Below are positions 8,001-15,059 of a stretch of 37,607 bases of DNA, one piece after another; the stretch's first letter is position 1; each line of letters opens with the position of its first letter. Position numbers and translations under genes: made by a program. Where the stretch lies: positions 1 through 37,607 of the forward strand of contig NZ_JACGCJ010000028.1 in assembly GCF_021030645.1 (NCBI RefSeq). The letters are read 5' to 3'. The DNA is from Agrilactobacillus fermenti. GTDB taxonomy: Bacteria; Bacillota; Bacilli; Lactobacillales; Lactobacillaceae. The notes under the pieces are model-generated. The model was not told the origin of the DNA, did no database searches, and saw nothing but the letters and a program-made list of their open reading frames with translations.

Positions 8001-9499
8001 CTAAAATTACGGTTAAGTTAGTTGCCAGTACTGGCGTTGGTACAATTGCCGCTGGTGTGGTTAAAGCTGGCGCTGATAAAATTGTCATTTCCGGTTACGA
8101 TGGCGGCACTGGTGCTGCACCAAGAACATCTGTCCGTGATGCCGGTTTGCCTTGGGAGATGGGTTTAGCAGATGCGCATCAAACCTTATCATTGAATCAT
8201 TTACGTCAGCGGGCGACTTTAGAGACGGATGGCAAATTGATGACTGGTCGTGATATTGCCGTAGCGATTTTACTTGGTGCTGAAGAATTTAGCTTTGCTT
8301 CTTTAACGCTTTGTGCGATTGGTTGTATTATGATGCGGGTTTGCAGCTTAAATACTTGTCCAACCGGTATTGCAACCCAAAACCCTAAATTGCGTCAAAA
8401 CTTTGTCGGCCGACCAGAAGATATTAAGCATATGATGTATTTCCTAGCCGAAAATTTACGGGAAATTATGGCCAAACTTGGTTATCGGACAATTGATGAA
8501 ATGGTTGGGCATACGGAGCATTTACAGCCTCGGTTTATTCCAACTGGTAAGGCAAAGTTCTTGAATTTTGATCGTATTTTAGGCCAATCACTTGGTATCA
8601 AACGCAAACAAAAAGATCCGTTTGCTGAGAAATACCATTGGCAAGAATTAGACCAATTTGCCGAACAAGCCATGCAACAAATTGATGATACTGTCGTTAA
8701 TCTACCAATCAATAACGTTCAAAGAGCAGTTGGAACACGTATGGGTGGTTGGATTGCCCAACATTTTGGCAATCAGACAGTTAAACCCGGAAAAATCAAG
8801 TATCACTTTACAGGCGTTGCCGGTCAGAGTTTTGGTGCTTTTATTACCCAGGGCCTAGAACTTAAATTAGTTGGTGAAGCTAATGACTATGTTGGCAAGG
8901 GGTTAAGTGGCGGCCGGTTGATCGTACAGGCACCTACAACCGCAGCTGATGTTTACAGTAACAGTCCAATCGTTGGTAACGTCGCTTGTTTTGGTGCTAC
9001 CAGTGGTGAAGCTTATTTCAACGGTCGGGCTGGCGAACGTTTCTGTGTCCGTAATTCTGGTGCTGATGTTGTTGCTGAAGGTATCGGCGATCACGGCTGT
9101 GAATATATGACTGGTGGGCATGCCCTAATCCTTGGAACAACCGGAGCTAATTTTGGTGCAGGTATGTCTGGTGGCATTGCCTACGTTTATGACCCTGATC
9201 AGACTTTTAAACAACATGTGAATTTGGACATGGTCGACCTATTACCGTTAGATACAGCTGATCAAGCAAAGGTAAAAGACATGTTGGAGAAGCACTTAGA
9301 ATATACGCATTCCGCCAAAGCACAAGAAATTTTAGATGCCTTTACTTATATGATTGCTGATTTTGTTAAAGTTTATCCTAAGGACTTCCATCGGATCAAT
9401 GATATTTTAGCTAATTTGGCCAACGATGAAACGAAACAAAACGAAAGTCAGGATGCCATTTTAGAAGAAGCCTTTGAGATTGCAACAAATCAAAAGTAA
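5033..9499 (+). CDS. gltB: Glutamate synthase, large subunit
   Basis: Transfers the amide of glutamine to 2-oxoglutarate with GltD, giving two glutamates. In order: class II glutaminase domain with the N-terminal nucleophile Cys18 (HDACGMGF), exposed in this family by cleavage of a short propeptide; a central domain; the FMN-binding synthase domain (GEGGENRNRFKL, KPGEGGQLAASKNYPW, VASTGVGTIAAGVVKAGADK, YDGGTGAAPRTS); the 3Fe-4S cysteines CIMMRVCSLNTC (near residues 1098-1109); and the C-terminal GXGXG beta-helix (GQSFGAFITQG and GKGLSGGRLIV). I chose ATG 5033 because AAAGTGGGTGA lies 6 bases before it; an in-frame ATG at 4988 would add 15 unusual residues. The length, 1488, is normal for the family. 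gltD follows after 16 bases. Confidence 0.96.
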   Translation: MHESDQLLYDPRYEHDACGMGFITQMDGQKSHDLIEKALTMLHRMNHRGGTGAEPDTGDGAGILLQVPDEFFRKEAQTLTIDLPSLGDYAVGQFFMPKPTTERDAVIASATEEIENRGFHVLGHRLVPFVYDACGPTAQQTMPSFVQFFIARPNDVARGRQFEDSLYELRRHLEKNFSAATELSIASLSSRTIVYKGMLHAYQVGLFYPDLHDETMTSAICLVHSRFSTNTFPSWDRAQPYRYLAHNGEINTLKGAENWMTAHNIEIYNEENSDSAKLENCMEYLYHHGRDIPEALLMMVPEAWSKAKTMDPKQRAFDEYNESFMSPWDGPAALCFTDGVQVGAALDRNGLRPSRYLMTKSGLFVVASESGVVDIMPEDVVKKGILGPAEMILVDTNTGTFLDTQAIKAKYANQYPFEQWLKDNQIDLQQLPIATQLKPMSKTAVQTMWRRNGYTEDIIQDAIIPMATKGEEPIISMGFDSPLAVLSKRSQSLFTYFKQQFAQVTNPPIDAIREDYFIGTEMFLGQDKDITRNIPENARKIKLAEPILDDDQFAKLTHITKEDFKAATVSLGYASQEPTTHSLEHALDDMFRQAEYEIDHGAALLILSDQGIDESQLVIPTLLATAGLNHYLVEKGKRGLASIIVASAEPCEIHHYATLLGYGASAIYPYGAYETLRYYEMAAAIPKYIKGCVKGIIKIMSRMGISTINGYQGAQLFEAIGLSSKVVNTYFPGTPSRIEGIDLMTIEQEYYQRYEKAYGPDQKDPLASGGSFKYRTTGEHHLFNPISLFKFQDAVRTGNYKLFKEYTAEMDAEALKTPTTLRSVWHLKPSETPVALAEVEPVSEIVKRFKSGAMSYGAISEEAHETIAQAMNEIGGKSNCGEGGENRNRFKLQADGRNLNSKIKQVASARFGVNAEYLMSAEEIQIKMAQGAKPGEGGQLAASKNYPWVAECRGATPGVRLISPPPHHDIYSIEDLKQLIYDLKQINPYAKITVKLVASTGVGTIAAGVVKAGADKIVISGYDGGTGAAPRTSVRDAGLPWEMGLADAHQTLSLNHLRQRATLETDGKLMTGRDIAVAILLGAEEFSFASLTLCAIGCIMMRVCSLNTCPTGIATQNPKLRQNFVGRPEDIKHMMYFLAENLREIMAKLGYRTIDEMVGHTEHLQPRFIPTGKAKFLNFDRILGQSLGIKRKQKDPFAEKYHWQELDQFAEQAMQQIDDTVVNLPINNVQRAVGTRMGGWIAQHFGNQTVKPGKIKYHFTGVAGQSFGAFITQGLELKLVGEANDYVGKGLSGGRLIVQAPTTAADVYSNSPIVGNVACFGATSGEAYFNGRAGERFCVRNSGADVVAEGIGDHGCEYMTGGHALILGTTGANFGAGMSGGIAYVYDPDQTFKQHVNLDMVDLLPLDTADQAKVKDMLEKHLEYTHSAKAQEILDAFTYMIADFVKVYPKDFHRINDILANLANDETKQNESQDAILEEAFEIATNQK

Positions 9500-9515
9500 G
9501 TAAGGAGGAAATGCC

Positions 9516-10955
9516 ATGTCAGATCCGTTTGGTTTTATGAAATATGATCGTCAAGATAATCCTTATCGACCAATTAAGGACCGCATTAAAGATTTTAATG
9601 AATTAGAAGTCGAATTAGACGAAAAAACGCGGCGTGAGCAGGCAGCACGCTGTATGAACTGTGGGGTACCCCATTGTCATCATGGGATTTTCTATGGTGG
9701 TGGTCGTGCCGTTGGCGGTTGTCCTAATGACAATTTAATCCCAGAATGGCAGAATTTAATTTATGAACAACGAGATAAAATGGCTTTTCAACGGTTAACG
9801 TTGACAAATCCTTTGCCTGATTTTACCGGACTAGTCTGCCCGGCACCATGCGAGCTAAGTTGTAATGAAGCTTTACATGGTAAGGGGATTACGATCCGTA
9901 ATAATGAACACTTTATTATTGAAACGGCTTTTAAACATAATTGGGTTAAAGATCAAGGCATGCCTGCTATCCGCAATCATTTTAAAGTGGCTGTTGTTGG
10001 CAGTGGGCCTTCTGGTTTGGCAGCAGCATGGCGTTTAAACCAGCTCGGCTTTAATGTGACTGTTTTTGAAAAGTCGGATAAACCTGGTGGCTTGTGTATG
10101 TATGGCATTCCAAACATGAAATTGCCAAAAGCAATTGTGGCACGTCGAATCGCAGTAATGAAGGCAGTCGGTATCAACTTTAAAGTAAATACTGAAGTCG
10201 GTGTTGATATCACTAAGGCTGAGTTAAAAGCTAACTTTGATAAGATTATCGTCTGCATTGGTGCCGGCACACCAAGAGATATGGCCTTAGATCATGACCA
10301 GATAAATGAAGTTAAATTTGCGGTGGATTTCTTAACGCAAGCAACTAAGTCTTTGGAAAACAACGGTGTCAAAGCTGGTCAGAGACTAGCTGGTAAAAAA
10401 GTTATCGTCGTTGGCGGTGGCGATACAGGAAATGATTGTATTGCAACTGCGATTCGTCTAGGTGCTACGAATATTAAACAACTGGAGATTACACCAGAGC
10501 CGCCAACACAACGGCCTGATGGTAATCCTTGGCCCGAATACCCGATGACCAAACGCGTTGGCTATGGGCAGGCGGAAGCAGAAGCAATTAATGGGCATAC
10601 CATTTCTGAGTATGAAAAAACAATTACTGGGTTTCAAACTAAGGATGGTAAATTGGTGAGTGTCACAATTTCACAAGTGAAAAACTTTAAGCCAATTCCA
10701 GGCACAGCTGTAGAAGTACCTTGTGATTTAGTACTTTTAGCAATGGGTTTTACCGGGCCGCAAAAAAATGTATTAGAGTCTTTAGGCGTCGAAACAGTTT
10801 ATGATAAATATCGGACAAATGATGCACAAATTTATGTTGCGGGTGATGCCCGCCGGGGGCCGTCACTGGTCATTTGGGCCATTCGTGAAGGTCGGCTTTG
10901 CGGACAAACTGTTGCTGATACCTTGGCCCGTGTAGAACAACGGCAAATGGTTTGA
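9516..10955 (+). CDS. gltD: Glutamate synthase, small (NADPH) subunit
   Basis: A 479-residue flavoprotein that takes electrons from NADPH and passes them through FAD and iron-sulfur clusters to GltB. Seen: N-terminal cluster cysteines C46, C49 and C54 (CMNCGVPHC) and a second set further on (GLVCPAPCELSCNEA); the FAD dinucleotide fold VAVVGSGPSGLAAA near residue 150; the NAD(P)H fold VIVVGGGDTGNDC near 294; and the C-terminal YVAGDARRGPSLVIWAI flavin motif. AAGGAGGAA stands before the ATG at 9516, and the gene lies 16 bases after gltB, so the two form an operon closed by the terminator at 10990-11040. Full length, no missing key residue. Confidence 0.96.
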   Translation: MSDPFGFMKYDRQDNPYRPIKDRIKDFNELEVELDEKTRREQAARCMNCGVPHCHHGIFYGGGRAVGGCPNDNLIPEWQNLIYEQRDKMAFQRLTLTNPLPDFTGLVCPAPCELSCNEALHGKGITIRNNEHFIIETAFKHNWVKDQGMPAIRNHFKVAVVGSGPSGLAAAWRLNQLGFNVTVFEKSDKPGGLCMYGIPNMKLPKAIVARRIAVMKAVGINFKVNTEVGVDITKAELKANFDKIIVCIGAGTPRDMALDHDQINEVKFAVDFLTQATKSLENNGVKAGQRLAGKKVIVVGGGDTGNDCIATAIRLGATNIKQLEITPEPPTQRPDGNPWPEYPMTKRVGYGQAEAEAINGHTISEYEKTITGFQTKDGKLVSVTISQVKNFKPIPGTAVEVPCDLVLLAMGFTGPQKNVLESLGVETVYDKYRTNDAQIYVAGDARRGPSLVIWAIREGRLCGQTVADTLARVEQRQMV

Positions 10956-10989
10956 CAGTAATCTGTGTATATTATTTGACATTACATTT

Positions 10990-11040
10990 AAAATAAACAC
11001 CCGAGAATATGGATTCCATGTTCTCGGGTGTTTATTTTTA
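10990..11040. terminator. Bidirectional rho-independent terminator
   Basis: AAAATAAACACCCGAGAA (10990-11007) pairs perfectly with TTCTCGGGTGTTTATTTT (11021-11038). T-rich flanks on both strands let it close gltBD from the left and the GH43 gene from the right. Confidence 0.9.
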
Positions 11041-11061
11041 TCTATATTGTATGAAGATTTG

Positions 11062-12084
11062 TTAGAATGGCCATCTTTGTACTAAACGATTGTATTCATC
11101 TTCAGTAATTGGTAAGACAGAACCGTGACGGGCACCATCAGGAATTGAATAATCTTTAGGGTCCAATTTATTGAAAACACCACTATCGATATTGTCAGAA
11201 ACATATGGTTCATAACCATTATCGTTATAGTGATCTAACAACAAGACCCACTTGTTCTGACCGTAAAGTTTATATGTTTCCGGACCTTCAACGTCTTTTA
11301 AATTACTCAATAACTCGGAGTAAATTGGCGTGCCTTGAGGATCTGTTAAAGCATTAACCCGGTCTTCATAGACGTGTTTTGAGTTTTCATTTTTGACAAA
11401 GCGCACAAAATGGTCATTGTTTTGAAATACCGTCGCATCAATCCGACTTTGTCCGGTTGGTGCAATGTAAGGAACAGCCTGGCTGAAATTCTTGAAATCA
11501 CTAGTTCTAGAAGCCCAGATAGATAAATCTTTGTAATTATCCTCACTGTTAGACTCCGCCCAGTAAACTAAATAATTCTGCTGGATGGGATCCCAAATTG
11601 CTTCAGGTGCCCAAGTGCAGCCAGCATCGCCAGAAGCAATGGTTGAATAATCATAACCCCAACCGGTGAGGTCACTACTGCTCATAGAAAGAATAGAACG
11701 CTTGGCTGTCCCGATACCACGAGAATCATCCCAACTGGTAGCTAAGATGTGAAAACTACCATCTTTAGCACGCAAGATAAACGGATCACGCACCTGATGA
11801 TTTTGAATTGGTAGTGTAGGTTGATCATGATTTAAAGCCTGATAGTGTAATCCGTCTTTGCTAACGGCAAAGTGAATTTGCTGATCGTTAGGCTTGTATT
11901 TTAATGATTTGAAATAGACAAATAAGTAGTGATTATAAACAGGTTGGTCATTGGCATCAGCCTGCGCCGTCGTTACTTGATTATCAAAATTCCCTGGACC
12001 AAAAAAAGTGAATAATGCTACAAAAGCTGCTAATAAAAGTAATTTATAATAACGCCCAGTAGCTTTAACATTTAACCTTAACAT
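11062..12084 (-). CDS. Secreted glycoside hydrolase, GH43-type five-bladed propeller
   Basis: A 340-residue exported protein. Residues 1-12 are basic, 13-30 hydrophobic (YYKLLLLAAFVALFTFFG), and TTAQAD near 40-43 is a possible signal peptidase site, so it is secreted or membrane-tethered. The rest has features of GH43 enzymes (arabinanases, arabinofuranosidases, xylosidases): VRDPFIL with the second catalytic Asp, TWAPEAIWD with the likely general acid Glu, repeated aromatic-rich blade motifs, and a late DVEGPETYKL. The CTTGGAGGACAG site precedes the ATG. A TATAAT lies upstream at 12149-12144 without a good -35. No sugar transporter or other glycosidase is near, so substrate (arabinan, levan-like or host glycan) is open. 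Confidence 0.75.
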   Translation of the reverse strand: MLRLNVKATGRYYKLLLLAAFVALFTFFGPGNFDNQVTTAQADANDQPVYNHYLFVYFKSLKYKPNDQQIHFAVSKDGLHYQALNHDQPTLPIQNHQVRDPFILRAKDGSFHILATSWDDSRGIGTAKRSILSMSSSDLTGWGYDYSTIASGDAGCTWAPEAIWDPIQQNYLVYWAESNSEDNYKDLSIWASRTSDFKNFSQAVPYIAPTGQSRIDATVFQNNDHFVRFVKNENSKHVYEDRVNALTDPQGTPIYSELLSNLKDVEGPETYKLYGQNKWVLLLDHYNDNGYEPYVSDNIDSGVFNKLDPKDYSIPDGARHGSVLPITEDEYNRLVQRWPF

Positions 12085-12241
12085 ATTTACTGTCCTCCAA
12101 GACTATTAATGCAGATTCATAAACTCAAATAATTCCAGTTTTCATTATATAATATTCACAACTCTATGCCTGTTACATCTAAGTTAATTTCTGATTACAA
12201 AGCTTCAACTCTAAATCCTACTCATAAGTCCCTTGATATTA

Positions 12242-12270
12242 TTGACTTTATGAAAAAAATGAGATATATT
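12242..12270 (+). promoter_or_regulatory. Promoter of the peptide-binding protein/epimerase unit
   Basis: TTGACT (12242-12247), a 17-base spacer and TATATT (12265-12270) form a strong sigma-A promoter 60 bases before the TTG start at 12331. The intergenic DNA around it is very AT-rich and shows no clear operator. Confidence 0.75.
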
Positions 12271-12330
12271 ACAATAAATTAATTTTAGATTATAAAGTTA
12301 TAAAATAATTAAAATTGGAGGAGCTAACAA

Positions 12331-13938
12331 TTGAAACACTTAACAACTAAGTATTTTGTGATTCTGGTTATCATTTTGTCAGCCTTAATTGGTTCACCTA
12401 ATTTAGCTATGGCAGAAAATGAGAAAACTCTAAATGTTACAGTTACTACACCCGCAGCAACAGCAGATCCATCTAATTTTTCCGATGCTGCAAGTGCGGA
12501 TATCATGACCCAGACCATGACAGGATTATATCAGCTTGATAATCATGGCAAAGTAATCCCCGGAATTGCCACTAAGATCGTGTCACCCACCAATAATGGC
12601 AAAGTTTATACATTTGAGTTGCGCCATTCAAAATGGTCTAATGGTGAACCAGTAGTCGCCGATGACTTTGTTTATGCTTTACGTAGAATGGCCGATCCCC
12701 AGACAAAGTCGCAAATTGCCCAAATGCTGATAAATATTCAAAATTTCAAGGCAGCAATGACCGGTAAGGCAAAACCTGACACGATTGGCGTCAAGGCTTT
12801 GAGCAAATATAAACTTCAAATTACCCTGGCAAAACCGACACCTTATTTGAATACACTGTTAGCTTTAGTTGTTTATCCGCTGAATCAAAAAGCAGTGACA
12901 AAGTATGGTTCCAAATATGGTACCAATAGCCAATCTATTCTAACGAATGGCGCCTATAAGTTAGCAAATTGGAATTCGACCGCTGAAAAATGGGATTATA
13001 TTAAGAACAATAATTACTTTGATGCAAAAGACGTCCATATTCAAAAAGTACATACACAAGTCATTAAAGACAGTAATACGGGCTATAATCTTTTTTCGGA
13101 TGGTAAAGTCCAGGAAACGAGTCTTTCAGGAACAATGGCACGACAGAATGAGCATGACCCTGAATTAACCTATCAAAAATCAGCTCAATTGTATTATTTA
13201 GCTTATAACGCGCAAAAAAAAGCTACTGGAAATTTAGATTTTCGTAGAGCGGTCGCTTATGCAATCAATCGCAAAGCGTTAACAAACAATGTTTTACAAG
13301 ATGGATCAATTCCGGCATATAACATGATTCCTACGGGATTAGCTACAAATAGCAAGAACCAAGACTTTTCTAAGGCATCGGGTAAAGACGTGACTTATGA
13401 TAAACACAAAGCCCAGCAATATTGGCAAGCAGCCCAGAAAAAGTTAGGGAAAAAGGTTTCGGTCTCTTTATTGACGAGTGATGAAGACAGTGCCAAAAAA
13501 ATCGCCGATTATCTTCAAGGCCAGTTACAGCAGACTTTAAAGGGGCTTTCAGTTCATATTGTAACGAATCCAGCCCAGCAGAAATTACAACAACAAGTTA
13601 AAGGCAATTTTGAGATGACTGTGCAGGGCTTTGGTTCGGGTGTCAATGATCCAATTGACTATTTGAATTTTTCTAGTGCTGGTAATAGTTTTAACTTTGG
13701 CCGCTACCATAATCAAGCATATGAAGCCGTCATGACAAAAGTAAATAGTAATGAAGATGCAAATAATGCAGATAAGCGTTGGCAAGATATGTTACGTGCT
13801 TCGAAATTACAGATGACACAGCAGCCAGTGACACCGCTATATCAAAAACGAACCCCGCGATTAATTAATAAACAGGTGAAAAACTTGAATTATTTAATGT
13901 TGATTGATGCTCAATATCGCTATGCAACCTACAAATAA
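12331..13938 (+). CDS. Peptide-binding protein of the OppA/MppA family (SBP family 5), not a lipoprotein
   Basis: A 535-residue extracytoplasmic solute-binding protein like OppA, DppA and MppA. Family features: LYQLDNHGKVIPGIA, the YTFELRHSKWSNGEPVVADDFVYALRR block, and LDFRRAVAYAINRKAL. The start is TTG at 12331 behind GGAGGAG (7-base spacing). The signal peptide (about residues 1-28, FVILVIILSALIGSPNLAMA then ENEK) ends in an AMA signal peptidase I site and has no lipobox cysteine. Gram-positive binding proteins of this family are normally lipid-anchored, so this one may be released or held by other means. No oppBCDF permease genes are adjacent; the downstream epimerase and hydrolase suggest a murein-type or other short-peptide ligand. 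Confidence 0.85.
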   Translation: MKHLTTKYFVILVIILSALIGSPNLAMAENEKTLNVTVTTPAATADPSNFSDAASADIMTQTMTGLYQLDNHGKVIPGIATKIVSPTNNGKVYTFELRHSKWSNGEPVVADDFVYALRRMADPQTKSQIAQMLINIQNFKAAMTGKAKPDTIGVKALSKYKLQITLAKPTPYLNTLLALVVYPLNQKAVTKYGSKYGTNSQSILTNGAYKLANWNSTAEKWDYIKNNNYFDAKDVHIQKVHTQVIKDSNTGYNLFSDGKVQETSLSGTMARQNEHDPELTYQKSAQLYYLAYNAQKKATGNLDFRRAVAYAINRKALTNNVLQDGSIPAYNMIPTGLATNSKNQDFSKASGKDVTYDKHKAQQYWQAAQKKLGKKVSVSLLTSDEDSAKKIADYLQGQLQQTLKGLSVHIVTNPAQQKLQQQVKGNFEMTVQGFGSGVNDPIDYLNFSSAGNSFNFGRYHNQAYEAVMTKVNSNEDANNADKRWQDMLRASKLQMTQQPVTPLYQKRTPRLINKQVKNLNYLMLIDAQYRYATYK

Positions 13939-13976
13939 ATCAGGCTAAATTTTTTTGGATAGGTCGGAATATTTTT

Positions 13977-15053
13977 ATGAAAATTAAACGAATTGATTCA
14001 AAAGTTGTTAAGGTACCTTTTAAAGCACCAGTAAAAGTGGCTTTCAAGACAATCACCGCCCAAGAAATCGTCTTATTACGGATTCAGACCGACACGGCGC
14101 TCGAAGGATTTGGTGAAGTTAGTACGATCAAAGAGGTGACTGGTGAAACTACGGCAGATATTATGGCTTTTTTAAAAGCTGTGACGCCGCTATTGTTGGA
14201 TCAGGAAACTTCAGCAATTGAAACCATCCACCAAATAATGACGGCATTTTCGGTAGGCCATAGTGCCGCAAAAGCTGGGATTGACCTTGCTTTATATGAT
14301 CTGTTAGGCAAACAGGCTGGGCTACCTTTATATCGCTTACTAGGTGGTGACAATTCAACTGTCAAAAGTGACATAACGTTAGGTATTGACACACCAGAAG
14401 TAATGGCTATGAAAGCAAAAAAATTAGTGGCTGCCGGTTTTGACGAATTAAAGCTCAAAGTTGGTATTGATGATGAAGCTGATTACACTGCCGTTAAAGC
14501 TGTTCGAGAAGCGGTAGGACCAAGTGTGAACCTTAAAATCGATGCCAATCAAGGTTGGACAGTCAAGCAAACGTTGCAAATGGCAGCTCGTTTGGAAAAA
14601 TATAATATTATAGCAATTGAGCAACCACTGCCGCACTGGCAAATGGCAGACAATCGACTGATTCGTGCTGCGATGCCACAGCAATTGATGTTAGATGAAT
14701 CTGTACATACGCCTCATGATGCGATCCAAGCGATACGACAGGACGCAACGGATATCATCAATATCAAATTGATGAAGTCGGCCGGTATTTTTGGGGCTCA
14801 AGCAATTAATAGTATTGCCGAAGCAAGTGGCGTGCCTTGTATGATCGGATGCATGGCCGAAACACGGCTAGGTATCGCCGCCGCTTTGCATTTTGCTGCT
14901 GCAAAAACAAATGTACATTATGTTGACCTAGACAGTTATTTATTTTTTAAAGAAACAGCCTATATCAGAGGTGGATTTGAACATGAAGGTGGTCGCTACC
15001 AACTTTTGGAAGCACCAGGTATTGGGGTTGAAATTAATTTTGAAGAGGTTTAA
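13977..15053 (+). CDS. Dipeptide epimerase (L-Ala-D/L-Glu type, enolase superfamily)
   Basis: A 358-residue member of the muconate-lactonizing subgroup of the enolase superfamily. It carries the catalytic KxK (ELKLKVG), metal ligands in DANQGW, IEQPL and LDES, and the second base in INIKLMKSAGIFGA. Enzymes like B. subtilis YkfB and E. coli YcjG with this layout racemise the second residue of L-Ala-D-Glu released from peptidoglycan. It starts at ATG 13977, 38 bases after the binding-protein gene, with a weak site (TAGGTCGGAA), and the hydrolase follows 6 bases after its stop. Other specificities, such as N-succinyl amino-acid racemase or different dipeptides, are possible; the peptide-related neighbours favour a dipeptide. 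Confidence 0.85.
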   Translation: MKIKRIDSKVVKVPFKAPVKVAFKTITAQEIVLLRIQTDTALEGFGEVSTIKEVTGETTADIMAFLKAVTPLLLDQETSAIETIHQIMTAFSVGHSAAKAGIDLALYDLLGKQAGLPLYRLLGGDNSTVKSDITLGIDTPEVMAMKAKKLVAAGFDELKLKVGIDDEADYTAVKAVREAVGPSVNLKIDANQGWTVKQTLQMAARLEKYNIIAIEQPLPHWQMADNRLIRAAMPQQLMLDESVHTPHDAIQAIRQDATDIINIKLMKSAGIFGAQAINSIAEASGVPCMIGCMAETRLGIAAALHFAAAKTNVHYVDLDSYLFFKETAYIRGGFEHEGGRYQLLEAPGIGVEINFEEV

Positions 15054-15059
15054 CGATAA

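Noticed and set aside
8903-9121. Antisense open frames inside gltB and other large genes.
   Set aside because: They have no ribosome binding sites and merely mirror the codon pattern of the real genes.
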